Below are positions 1 to 6,554 of a stretch of 8,687 bases of DNA, one piece after another. The DNA is taken from contig JAKBKR010000068.1 in the NCBI GenBank assembly GCA_021832495.1, positions 1-8,687 on the forward strand, in the 5' to 3' direction. The notes beneath the pieces were generated by a model. It saw only the letters and a list, made by a program, of their open reading frames with translations, was not told the DNA's origin and did not search any database. The stretch is from a bacterium (GTDB lineage Archaea > Thermoplasmatota > Thermoplasmata > Lutacidiplasmatales > UBA184). The position numbers and the translations under genes are program-made. Numbering within the stretch: the stretch's first letter is position 1; each line of letters starts with the position of its first letter.

Positions 1-351
1 ACCGTCCCACCCCACGAGCACGTCGCCGGGAGGCCCGCGCGGGAGCGCCGCGATGATCGCCAAGCCCTTCGGAAGATCCGAGGGGATGTCCTTCGATGAG
101 TGGACCGCGATGTCGGCGCGCCCATCGAGGACAGCGAGGTCCACCTCCTTTTCGAAGAAGCCCGGGGTCGGGAGCTCATCCCACCCGGAGTCCCGTTTCC
201 GGTCCCCAGTCGTGGTGATCCATAGCTCCGAGAAACCGGTTCCAGGGAAGGCTCGATGGAGCGCGGCCTTCGCAGCGTTGGATTGGACTCGGCTGAGTGG
301 GCTTCCCCTCGCGGCTAGGGTCCATTTGATGGGCTGGGTGGAGGAGGACAT
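1..351 (-). CDS. hemC: Porphobilinogen deaminase (hydroxymethylbilane synthase), 5' part only
   Basis: This is the N-terminal 117 residues of porphobilinogen deaminase, which joins four porphobilinogen units into hydroxymethylbilane for haem, sirohaem or cobalamin synthesis in the cytoplasm. Visible family motifs are the ARGSPLS segment (residues 14-20, equivalent to the usual TRGSxLA), TTGD (47-50), the FFEKEVD segment (65-71, usual LFVKELE), and DGRADIAVHSSKDIP (76-90). D88 in that last motif matches the catalytic aspartate of the family. The GGKG turn that normally precedes LFVKEL reads PTPG here. Complete family members are about 300 residues, so roughly 60 percent lies beyond base 1. The ATG at 351 is preceded by an in-frame TGA at 364-366 and by a GAGGA purine run, so no other start is available. 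It is divergent from the acetyltransferase gene. The family call is secure; the reading frame is open to the window edge. Confidence 0.9.
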   Translation of the reverse strand, partial: MSSSTQPIKWTLAARGSPLSRVQSNAAKAALHRAFPGTGFSELWITTTGDRKRDSGWDELPTPGFFEKEVDLAVLDGRADIAVHSSKDIPSDLPKGLAIIAALPRGPPGDVLVGWDG

Positions 352-416
352 CGTCCGGTATCCTCAGTGAAGGCCCCTGCCCTTTTGAGCTTCTCCGAAC
401 AGGCACGCTTGGGCGC

Positions 417-426
417 AGCATATGAA
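417..426 (+). promoter_or_regulatory. Possible TATA box for the GNAT gene
   Basis: The AT-rich run AGCATATGAA is centred about 26 bp upstream of ATG 448. That is the spacing expected for a leaderless archaeal transcript starting at that codon. It also lies inside the longer GTG-367 reading frame, so it argues for the shorter protein. It is a weak match to the archaeal TATA consensus and is judged on position as much as on sequence. Confidence 0.35.
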
Positions 427-447
427 CTGTGGGGGTCTCGTCAAGGC

Positions 448-1017
448 ATGGGAGATCGTGCGCGTCCCTTCTCGTTCATCGATCCGCCTCCTCTTGTGGA
501 CGGAGAGCTCCGCGTGGTACTAGCAGGGACGACTCCGGCCGACCCGGTGAAAGGGTACGTTCCGATGTACTCCTTCGCATTGACCCTCCGCCCGACAGGA
601 AAGAAGATCGGAGAAATGCGGCTCCGTATCGGCCCCGACGACGCGTTGCTCTATCCGGGCCACATCGGGTACGGTGTCAACGAACCCCACCGGGGGCACC
701 ATTACGCTGAAAGGGCCTGCCGATTGGTGACCCGGATAGCGCGTGTCCATGGACTCACCCACCTGCTCCTCACGTGTGATCCGGTGAACACGGCATCCCG
801 ACGGACGATCGAGCGACTCGGAGCCCGACTCCTCGGACTCTACGACATCCCCCCGGAACAAGAGATGTACCGGGAGGGGAAACGGCGTGTACTCTGCTAC
901 CGGTGGGAGATCGGGGCCACGCCCTTGGATCCCTCGCCCAGGACTCTTCCCGATGCACGTCTCAAATCCCCTCGCTCACGGCATGGGATCAAGCTCGCAC
1001 GCAACCGAAGCCTCTAG
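448..1017 (+). CDS. GNAT-family N-acetyltransferase
   Basis: A GCN5-related acetyltransferase of about 189 residues, transferring an acetyl group from acetyl-CoA to an amine; the substrate cannot be told from sequence. The acetyl-CoA-binding motif A region reads GYGVNEPHRGHHYAERA (residues 74-90 from this start), with HRGHHYA in place of the commoner RGxGYA. It is followed by a helix, a central strand (LTHLLLTCDPVN) and a typical ASRRTIERLGARLLG motif B. The VDGELR start of the domain and the DPVKGYVP and MYREGKR segments resemble a bacterial GNAT group often annotated beside sugar-bisphosphate aldolases (from memory). An upstream in-frame GTG at 367 would add 27 residues. I prefer ATG 448 because the domain begins just after it, a TATA-like element lies about 26 bp upstream, and it leaves room for the divergent hemC promoter. 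The last 34 residues are a basic, low-complexity tail. Confidence 0.85.
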   Translation: MGDRARPFSFIDPPPLVDGELRVVLAGTTPADPVKGYVPMYSFALTLRPTGKKIGEMRLRIGPDDALLYPGHIGYGVNEPHRGHHYAERACRLVTRIARVHGLTHLLLTCDPVNTASRRTIERLGARLLGLYDIPPEQEMYREGKRRVLCYRWEIGATPLDPSPRTLPDARLKSPRSRHGIKLARNRSL

Positions 1018-1023
1018 CGGGAC

Positions 1024-1038
1024 CGTGCCATCGGCACG
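1024..1038. other. Small hairpin after the GNAT stop codon
   Basis: CGTGCC-ATC-GGCACG is a perfect 6-bp inverted repeat with a 3-base loop, starting 7 bp after the GNAT stop. It sits between two convergent genes. No T-run follows, so a role in termination is only possible. The rest of the 168-bp gap (1018-1185) shows no gene or RNA I can recognise. Confidence 0.3.
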
Positions 1039-1185
1039 ACCCTGAAGAGGTCGCCCGCGAACGGACCGAGATCGTGGAGTGGGTAGCCTCACGAAGCGCG
1101 AGGGCACGGCGCTCGCCGACGCACAAGTACCGTGACTTGAAGCGAACGAACGCTAACCCCCGACCTGCCCTCAGGATAAGTGGAG

Positions 1186-1881
1186 TCACCGAACGGGGGG
1201 TTTTCCGGTCGGGTACTTCCGGCCGAACCGCAACGCAAGAACTATCGCAACCGCGATCACGACCACAAAGATTGCGCCGATGATGAGGTAGAGAGTTTCA
1301 TTGTTCGGAGAGGCGGTAGCGTTTCCACCACCCGTAGTTGTGGATTGTAGCTTGAGTGTTCCCCACATTCCCGACTCAAAGTGTCCGGGAACGAGACAGA
1401 CGAAGTAGTAGGTCCCTTGAGAGGCGGTCAAGTAAATGGGTTTTGAAACGTTCCGTTGGCTGGGGGAGTTCACCGCTAAGTTCACCGCGGTGTGGTTCGC
1501 AAAGTAGGAACTGAGCTGGGCGTTGGATACGGAGCTTGGGTTCGCCGTCCAGGACTGCATTGTGGTGTCGTTCACCACCGCATCCAAGGCAAAATCATGA
1601 CTGAACGCACCCACTTCGCCCACATTGAAGATGATGGTGGCATTCGAGGGTGCCGTCAGCGCGTTGGGGTCCCAGGAGAGTGCGCCGGTCCCATTGAGAT
1701 AACATTCCACGGTCGGGCCCGCATTCCCCGAAGCGGGTTGGACCACGGGGCAGCTGACGGCCGACGTGGCCGCCCCTTCCCCTGCGGGGGAGAGGCTCGC
1801 ACCGAGACCCGAGGGGCTAAAGACCAAGAGGACGAGGGCCACGGTGACGGTCAGCCCGCGAACAAAGAGGGGAGCGTTCAA
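1186..1881 (-). CDS. Membrane-anchored sulfocyanin-like blue copper protein
   Basis: A cupredoxin that probably carries electrons on the outer face of the membrane; sulfocyanins serve archaeal terminal oxidase systems in Sulfolobus and Ferroplasma. All four type 1 copper ligands are visible: H95 in AFSHDFALD, then C162, H167 and M172 in YYFVCLVPGHFESGMWG, the C-x4-H-x4-M spacing of sulfocyanin and rusticyanin. Residues 1-29 form a signal or anchor segment (NAPLFVRG, then a hydrophobic run). A second hydrophobic helix at 197-217 is followed by a basic tail (RFGRKYP), so the copper domain is outside and anchored at the C terminus. Several NxS/T sequons fit a secreted archaeal protein. The frame is open much further upstream, but TTG 1881 has a GAGGATCC Shine-Dalgarno-like element, a TATA box about 35 bp upstream and a proper signal sequence directly after it. 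No ATG gives this. 231 residues. Confidence 0.85.
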   Translation of the reverse strand: MNAPLFVRGLTVTVALVLLVFSPSGLGASLSPAGEGAATSAVSCPVVQPASGNAGPTVECYLNGTGALSWDPNALTAPSNATIIFNVGEVGAFSHDFALDAVVNDTTMQSWTANPSSVSNAQLSSYFANHTAVNLAVNSPSQRNVSKPIYLTASQGTYYFVCLVPGHFESGMWGTLKLQSTTTGGGNATASPNNETLYLIIGAIFVVVIAVAIVLALRFGRKYPTGKPPVR

Positions 1882-1910
1882 GGGATCCTCGCAAAGTTCG
1901 AACGGCTCGG

Positions 1911-1922
1911 TCGTATTTATCT
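1911..1922 (-). promoter_or_regulatory. TATA box for the sulfocyanin-like gene
   Basis: On the minus strand this reads GAGATAAATACG, a good archaeal box A. Counting about 26 bp on puts the transcript start near 1890, giving a leader of about 10 bases that contains the GAGG element before the TTG start at 1881. It supports separate transcription of this gene from the upstream peptidase gene. Confidence 0.55.
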
Positions 1923-2053
1923 CTTGTATCGTGGCTATTTCACACTCTACATTCCATAAGAGCGCCGGCCCCTCGGTATTACGTCCACAGTTTCCTCCTG
2001 CACGCCTGATTCTGTTGTCCCTGAGTTGGCGGAAGGGTGGGTACCGGAACGCA

Positions 2054-3430
2054 TCATGCGAGGGGCCTTTGTCGGGAGGATCGAGCCCGCAGTCTCGGCC
2101 AACGAGAGCGGAGGAATCCGATCGCAACCAGGCCCACGAGACCGACCAGGACGAAGACCGCGGTCGGGAAGAGGTGTGGGACAGAAGGCTGTGCGGAGAC
2201 GGTCGTTACAGCCGGGCTGCCAACGCATTCGAGTTCCAGGCTGCCGCCGGTGAGGCCTTGATCCGAGCTTCCCGGGGCGGCCCACCACAGACATAGTTCC
2301 CACGACCCGCTTCCTGTCGACGGGGTCGGGGGAAGCGAATAGGTCTGGGTTCCCACCGTGAAGTTGAGCGCGGCGACATCGTTCTCTGCAGTGCACGGAG
2401 TGGAGCATCCCTCTGTGGAAGGGGTGTACACCCAAGCGAGGTCAAAGGGGGCCACATTCGTGTCGGGAACGATGCGATCGAGGGCTTGCAGTTCCACACG
2501 GGGGGTCGGACCCGCGTTGCTTTCTTGGGAGGGAACGGTCAACCCCGCAAGGTACTCGATATCGATCGCCGAGGGGGAGGCACCCGACGGGCGGAGCGAG
2601 ACCCATGTCATGTACGCCGGGGCCGTGGGCCCGAACGTGCTCTGCAGGTTGAGTACGAGTGAAGTCTCCGGGGTAGCCAGCGAACTGACCGGACGCCAGG
2701 TCCCCTCGGCATCGATCATGAGATTCGTGAAGGCCGTCTCCTGGAAGGCGGGCAAGGCGGTGAGGGTGCCGGAGAGGTGGGGACTCTCAAGGATCCAATC
2801 GGCCGAGTTGAGGTCCACCGGATTGCACGCAGCCCAGAAGAGCGATCCCCCGCAGACCTGGATCATGCCGCCATTGTCCCACTCGGTCCCTGAGGTGAGG
2901 TCGCGCAGGGAAAAGTACCACAATTGTTGGCCGAAGGGGTTGAGACCGACCATCTCGGTCTGGGCACAGACCTCGTCTCCGGAGTTGACCTCAAGGGAGA
3001 TGGGTTGGGCCGGGCTGGGCAGGGTCTCCCACCACGCGCTGGGCGATTGCCCGGGGTTTTCGGTGACGCCGATCTGAGCCAGATGGTCCCCGTGGGTTCC
3101 TCCGACCCCGATCCACGTGGTGGCGATCTGCGTTCCTCCCGAGGAACCGGGCGGGAGCGTCTGAGCGACGGCGGGAACGGTCCAGCATCCGAAGACGCCG
3201 TCCACGGTGGCCGGCCCCTCCGCACAGAGGTCCGGGGTCACGCCATCCGGGCAGTAGAGGTAGCCCGCCCAGTTCGATGTGGTCTCAGACGCGGGACCCG
3301 AGGGAAAGGAGGAGATGAGGGCCGGTCCGGATTGGAGCTGTGCCCCCGCCGGGAATGGTCCGAGCCCCAAGAGGCCCAGTGCGAAGACGGCGGTCACCAA
3401 TCCCACGGGAGCTCCGAAGGTCCTCATCAT
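2054..3430 (-). CDS. Secreted, membrane-anchored peptidase of family G1 (eqolisin / Peptidase_A4)
   Basis: A glutamic endopeptidase, a family known for acid pH optima, probably degrading protein outside the cell. Residues 1-30 are a signal peptide ending PAGA. The G1 domain spans about 50-240, with SNWAGY (52-57), FGCWTVP (80-86), TTWIGVGG (104-111), AQIGV containing Q119, SAWWETLP (131-138), SGDEVCAQ (150-157) and DWILESPHL (211-219). Q119 and E215 occupy the places of the catalytic Gln and Glu; the usual Glu before WI is Asp here. Residues about 255-410 form an extra region with paired cysteines that I cannot assign. A transmembrane helix follows at about 420-440, with a basic cytoplasmic tail, so the enzyme is tethered to the surface. 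Two ATG codons lie in tandem (3430, 3427). A GAGGAGG element touches the first, so the second has the better spacing. The sulfocyanin-like gene follows after 172 bp. Confidence 0.85.
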   Translation of the reverse strand: MMRTFGAPVGLVTAVFALGLLGLGPFPAGAQLQSGPALISSFPSGPASETTSNWAGYLYCPDGVTPDLCAEGPATVDGVFGCWTVPAVAQTLPPGSSGGTQIATTWIGVGGTHGDHLAQIGVTENPGQSPSAWWETLPSPAQPISLEVNSGDEVCAQTEMVGLNPFGQQLWYFSLRDLTSGTEWDNGGMIQVCGGSLFWAACNPVDLNSADWILESPHLSGTLTALPAFQETAFTNLMIDAEGTWRPVSSLATPETSLVLNLQSTFGPTAPAYMTWVSLRPSGASPSAIDIEYLAGLTVPSQESNAGPTPRVELQALDRIVPDTNVAPFDLAWVYTPSTEGCSTPCTAENDVAALNFTVGTQTYSLPPTPSTGSGSWELCLWWAAPGSSDQGLTGGSLELECVGSPAVTTVSAQPSVPHLFPTAVFVLVGLVGLVAIGFLRSRWPRLRARSSRQRPLA

Positions 3431-3488
3431 CCTCCTCGATTGGGAAGAAGGGCAACCTCAGCGTGAACGGAATCCCGGAGCAGCGCGG

Positions 3489-3526
3489 GGAACCTGTTCG
3501 CCGCAAAGCACGTACGAACATGTTCG
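3489..3526. promoter_or_regulatory. Tandem palindromic operator-like sites (GAAC-NN-GTTC, two copies)
   Basis: Two palindromes of the same form occur: GAACCTGTTC at 3490-3499 and GAACATGTTC at 3516-3525, the latter inside the perfect 12-mer CGAACATGTTCG (3515-3526). Their centres are 26 bp apart. They lie about 60-96 bp upstream of the peptidase start, where a regulator of that gene would bind. The function is inferred; no regulator gene is in the window, and I see no clear TATA box for the peptidase. Confidence 0.4.
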
Positions 3527-3762
3527 GGGAGATAGGGAAGTCCAGTTGCCTCTCAATGCAGGGTGGTGATGGGCCGACCATGACGATGATCCGACTGTTC
3601 CCGGCGAAGGAGTACGCCCTGTGGCTGACTCGTGCACCCAAGGACCCCACCCTGCGGTCCGGGCCATGGCCGATTGGGGGGAACGCGCCCCCGAGCATCT
3701 GGAAGCGCGTTGGTCCTAGACCGGGTCCCCGGCCATAAGCGGTTCTATCGATCCCTTTCCCG

Positions 3763-3876
3763 TCATCGCTTGGGGAGATCCCTGCGGTAGGTCATTGGGT
3801 CCATCCGCACACCCGGGGTTGACCTGGGAGACGGAGTGGGACGCACGTACCGAAACAGTTCGTCAGGAAACTCCAC
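3763..3876 (-). CDS. Possible 37-residue small protein (uncertain)
   Basis: A short frame from GTG 3876 to TGA 3763. It encodes a basic, proline- and arginine-rich peptide that begins MEFPDELFRYVRP and ends TYRRDLPKR. The frame is the same one as citrate synthase and stays open from that gene's TAG stop at 3958-3960 down to 3763, so it could also be read as a 3' extension. Codon choice looks gene-like (GTG, GAC, CTG, TAC, CTC, CCC), but GC-rich DNA often gives such frames by chance. There is no Shine-Dalgarno element, and the nearest TTTA run is about 40 bp upstream. I do not recognise the peptide. Confidence 0.2.
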   Translation of the reverse strand: MEFPDELFRYVRPTPSPRSTPGVRMDPMTYRRDLPKR

Positions 3877-3917
3877 CGGGTAGGCGGGGAGGAGGAAGTG
3901 GGGCGCCCTTGGTCGGT

Positions 3918-3935
3918 AAAGACCGCTCGGTCTTT
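3918..3935 (-). terminator. Hairpin downstream of the citrate synthase stop
   Basis: AAAGACC-GCTC-GGTCTTT is a perfect 7-bp stem with a 4-base loop, beginning 22 bp after the TAG of citrate synthase at the end of the four-gene array. The stem ends in a short T-run on either strand. The position suits a terminator or a 3'-end-stabilising structure. Archaeal termination depends more on T-tracts than on stems, so the role is uncertain. Confidence 0.4.
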
Positions 3936-3957
3936 CGTTCTCGAAGGAGCGGGGATC

Positions 3958-5250
3958 CTACGGGAGGTGCCGCTCGCCGGGGCCGAGATACACCTGCTTG
4001 GGTCGGACGATCCTCTGCTCGGGGTCGGTCACCCCTTCCTGCCATTGGGCGAGCCATCCCGACATGCGGGGGATCGCAAAGAGCACCGGGAACATGTCCG
4101 TCGGGAACCCCATCGATTGATAGATGATCCCGGAGTAGAAGTCCACATTGGGGTAGAGGTGACGGCTGATGAAATACTCGTCAGAGAGCGCGATCCGCTC
4201 GAGCTCGAGGGCGACGTGGAGGAGGGGGTTCATCCCCGTGATCTCGAAGACCTTGTCGGCCATGCGCTTGATGATCTTCGCCCGGGGGTCGTAGTTGCGG
4301 TAGACCCGATGTCCGAATCCCATGAGGCGGCGCTTGCCCGCCTTGACCTCTTCGATGATGGCCGGGATCTTGTCGACCGACCCGATCTCCTCGAGCATCC
4401 GAACTACCGCCTCGTTGGCCCCTCCGTGGAGCGGGCCGTAGAGGGCCGCCGCCGCCGCGGCGGCACAGCTGAAGGGGTCGGCGAGGGAGCTTCCCACCGC
4501 CCGCATCGCGCTCGTGCTGCAGTTCTGCTCGTGGTCGGCATGGAGGACGAAGAGCACGTCGAGCGCTCTCGCCAGTTCCGGGTTGACCTCGTATCGACTC
4601 GAGATGGAGGGGCGGAACGTGATGGACAGGAAATTCTCCGCGTAGGACAGGTCGTTGCTCGGATCGATGTAGGCCCATCCCTGGGAATGGCGGTAGGCGA
4701 ACGCAGCGATCGTGGGGATCTTGGCGATCAGCCGGTAGATCTGCAACCGACGGGAGGCCGTGTCTTTTACGTTCTTGGCGTCCGGGTAGAACGTGGAGAG
4801 CGCCCCGAGGGTTCCCACGAGGATCCCCATCGGGTGGGCGTCGTAGCGGAACCCGCTCATGAACACCTTGAGATTCTCGTGGATGAGCGTGTGGAACGTG
4901 ATGTTGTGCTGCCATTCCGCAAGATCGCTGGGCGATGGCAGCTCTCCGTGGATGAGGAGGTAGGCGACTTCGAGATACGACTTCTTCTCGGCGAGCTCCT
5001 CGATAGGGTATCCGCGGTAGCGCAAGATCCCCTTCTCCCCGTCGATGTAGGTGATCGTGCTCTTGCATATCGCCGTGTTGATGAGCCCCGGGTCATACGA
5101 GACCAGGCCGGGAGCGCCCTCCGTCTTCACGATCTGTTCGAGCTGCGCGGCGCGGATATGATCCCCCTCCACCGGAACCGTGTAGTTCTTTCCCGTCCTT
5201 TGGTCTTGGATGCTGAGAGAATCTGGAGCCATGGCGTTCACGCTCGACAT
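3958..5250 (-). CDS. gltA: Citrate synthase, long bacterial-type
   Basis: Condenses acetyl-CoA with oxaloacetate to citrate, the entry step of the TCA cycle. The catalytic triad is visible: H240 in LHADHEQN, H275 in YGPLHGGANE and D370 in NVDFYSG. Substrate-binding arginines lie in GFGHRVYR (R315), IPRMSGW (R395) and VRPKQVY (R416). At 430 residues it has the extra N-terminal beta-rich domain (about 12-60: RTGKNYTVPVEGDHIRA, then GLVSYDPG) of E. coli-type hexameric enzymes. Archaeal enzymes are usually about 370-390 residues and lack it, so transfer from bacteria is likely (inference). ATG 5250 directly abuts the hutI stop codon. A TATA-like box 24 bp upstream suggests an additional leaderless transcript; ATG 5232 is a weaker alternative start. 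The C terminus ends at ERHLP, a few residues shorter than many relatives. Confidence 0.95.
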   Translation of the reverse strand: MSSVNAMAPDSLSIQDQRTGKNYTVPVEGDHIRAAQLEQIVKTEGAPGLVSYDPGLINTAICKSTITYIDGEKGILRYRGYPIEELAEKKSYLEVAYLLIHGELPSPSDLAEWQHNITFHTLIHENLKVFMSGFRYDAHPMGILVGTLGALSTFYPDAKNVKDTASRRLQIYRLIAKIPTIAAFAYRHSQGWAYIDPSNDLSYAENFLSITFRPSISSRYEVNPELARALDVLFVLHADHEQNCSTSAMRAVGSSLADPFSCAAAAAAALYGPLHGGANEAVVRMLEEIGSVDKIPAIIEEVKAGKRRLMGFGHRVYRNYDPRAKIIKRMADKVFEITGMNPLLHVALELERIALSDEYFISRHLYPNVDFYSGIIYQSMGFPTDMFPVLFAIPRMSGWLAQWQEGVTDPEQRIVRPKQVYLGPGERHLP

Positions 5251-6549
5251 TTAACGAACTCGTTCCCGAGATAAAGGTAGCTCAGGCATTGAGGGGTCCC
5301 GGACCTCGGGAACCCCTCCGAGGAAGACCGCGGACGGCATCGGTGGAGAGAGACGATACCCGAGGTGCTCGACCGACGGGAGATCGAAGCAGGCGACGTC
5401 CGCCCGACCACCCGGGACGATCCGTCCGCCACCGGTAAGTCCGATCGCGTGGGCCGAGTTCACCGTGGCGGCGGTGAGGGCTTCGGACGGTGTGAGGCGG
5501 CCGGAATAGACGGCATGGGCGATGACGAGCGGCATCGCCTCTTCCCACGAGTTGGGGCTCAGGTCGGAACCGAGCGCCACCGAGACGCCCGTGTCGACGA
5601 ATTCTCGGCCGGGTGAACGGGTGCCTGCAAGCGAGGCGAACGGGGTGGTCGGCAGGAGCACGGCGATCACCCCCGACGCTGCGAGCCGCTCCCGGTCATC
5701 CGCCGTGGCCGCCAGCAGGTGATCCGCGCTCACGGCGTGAAGGTCCGCGGCGACCTGCGCACCCCCGCTGTGTACGAACTCTTCCGCGTGGATCTTGGCA
5801 CCGAGCCCAGCGACCATGCCGGCCCTGAGGATGCGTCGGGACTGTTCCGGGGAAAAGAATCCGGGTTCACAGAACACGTCGCAGAACCGGGCGATCCCCT
5901 GGCGAGCCACCGCCGGAATCTGCCGGTCCACTACATCCTGCACATACTTTCCGGGCCGTCCCGCGAACTCCGGGGGGACCGCATGTCCGCCGAGGAAGGT
6001 GGGGACGATGGTGGCCCGGGTAGCTCCGGAGAGCTTTCGGACCACCTGGAGCATCCTGAGTTCGGTATCCAGCCGGAGGCCATAACCGCTCTTGGCCTCG
6101 ATGGCCGTCGTGCCCCACCGTACCATCCGTTTGAGGCGAGCCAAGGCTTCCTTGAAGAGGGCCGTCTCCGAGGCTGCCCGCGTAGCCCGGACGGTCCCCA
6201 GAAGACCGCCGCCCCGCCGGGCGATGTCGAGATAGCTCTCGCCCCGAAGCTTGCGTCGCACCTCCCCCGAGCGATCTCCGGCAAAGACGAGATGGGTATG
6301 GGCATCGACCAGTCCGGGCACGGCCACACCTCCGGGGAACTCCCACCGGGATCCTCCCTTCCGGAGGCGCACCGCCCGCCGCAATTGGGAGGTCTTGCCG
6401 ACCCAGGCGATGGTCTCTCCGGACAGTGCGATCGCTCCCTTCTCGATCCGGGTGAGATCCTCCATGGCGACGCCCCGGCGAGGGATGGGTCCGCGGGATA
6501 GCGTGGCGACCTCGGTGAATCCGGAGAGGATTGCGTCGGCGCCTACCAT
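5251..6549 (-). CDS. hutI: Imidazolonepropionase (imidazolone-5-propionate hydrolase)
   Basis: The third step of histidine degradation: opens the imidazolone ring to give N-formimino-glutamate in the cytoplasm. It is an amidohydrolase-fold metalloenzyme. Counting from ATG 6549 (432 residues), the metal ligands are H84 and H86 in VDAHTHLVF, H254 in AKIHAEE and D329 in LGSDLSPN. E257 and H277 (SADHLL) sit where the Bacillus HutI catalytic residues are. Subfamily marks separating it from other amidohydrolases are GGGLLGTV, TTAIEAKSGYGL and FLGGHAVPPEF. Length matches the family (about 400-430). The start could also be GTG 6558, which overlaps the rnz stop as GTGA. I prefer ATG 6549 because GGTGATC, a good match to the 16S anti-Shine-Dalgarno, ends 3 bases before it. 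No hutH, hutU or hutG is in the window, so the rest of the pathway must lie elsewhere if it is present. Confidence 0.92.
   Translation of the reverse strand: MVGADAILSGFTEVATLSRGPIPRRGVAMEDLTRIEKGAIALSGETIAWVGKTSQLRRAVRLRKGGSRWEFPGGVAVPGLVDAHTHLVFAGDRSGEVRRKLRGESYLDIARRGGGLLGTVRATRAASETALFKEALARLKRMVRWGTTAIEAKSGYGLRLDTELRMLQVVRKLSGATRATIVPTFLGGHAVPPEFAGRPGKYVQDVVDRQIPAVARQGIARFCDVFCEPGFFSPEQSRRILRAGMVAGLGAKIHAEEFVHSGGAQVAADLHAVSADHLLAATADDRERLAASGVIAVLLPTTPFASLAGTRSPGREFVDTGVSVALGSDLSPNSWEEAMPLVIAHAVYSGRLTPSEALTAATVNSAHAIGLTGGGRIVPGGRADVACFDLPSVEHLGYRLSPPMPSAVFLGGVPEVRDPSMPELPLSRERVR
5270..5278 (-). promoter_or_regulatory. TATA box for citrate synthase, inside the 3' end of hutI
   Basis: On the minus strand this reads CCTTTATCT, centred 24 bp before ATG 5250, which fits a leaderless transcript. 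It lies within the last codons of hutI, so citrate synthase could be transcribed both with the array and on its own. Confidence 0.5.
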
Positions 6550-6554
6550 CGGGA

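Larger units (their letters stand above)
3431..3957. other. Gene-poor stretch between citrate synthase and the peptidase gene
   Basis: About 527 bp with no gene I can support at normal confidence. It contains the tandem palindromes (3489-3526), a 37-codon minus-strand ORF (3763-3876) and a hairpin just after the citrate synthase stop (3918-3935). Open frames at 3580-3738 (plus) and in 3431-3698 (minus) run through it. They have GC-rich third positions but resemble nothing I know and lack a convincing start signal. No tRNA T-arm or box motif was found on either strand. Confidence 0.5.

Noticed and set aside
903..1283. Plus-strand frame of 126 codons across the GNAT end, the intergenic gap and the end of the copper-protein gene
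   Set aside because: It overlaps two well-supported genes in other frames. The only part with gene-like codons (about 1040-1110) is short, lacks its own start signal and resembles no family I know.
1882..2053. Upstream extension of the copper-protein frame (to ATG 2127)
   Set aside because: It would overlap the peptidase gene and put about 80 residues before the signal sequence; the TATA box and GAGG element before TTG 1881 explain the start better.
3285..3698. Minus-strand frame of 137 codons overlapping the start of the peptidase gene
   Set aside because: Its downstream half is an alternative frame of the peptidase signal-peptide region, and the upstream half has no recognisable motif or start signal.
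3720..3800. GGTTCTATCGATCCC as a possible tRNA B box
   Set aside because: It lacks the GTTCRANYC core and has no pairing T-stem, D arm or acceptor stem on either strand.
3898..5274. 458-codon plus-strand frame antisense to citrate synthase
   Set aside because: It is an exact shadow of the citrate synthase gene, which has full catalytic motifs. The antisense product is rich in Glu, Asp, Val and Arg, as expected from the reverse strand of GC-rich coding DNA.
5719..6501. 260-codon plus-strand frame antisense to hutI
   Set aside because: Shadow of hutI; no motifs, no promoter and no start signal.
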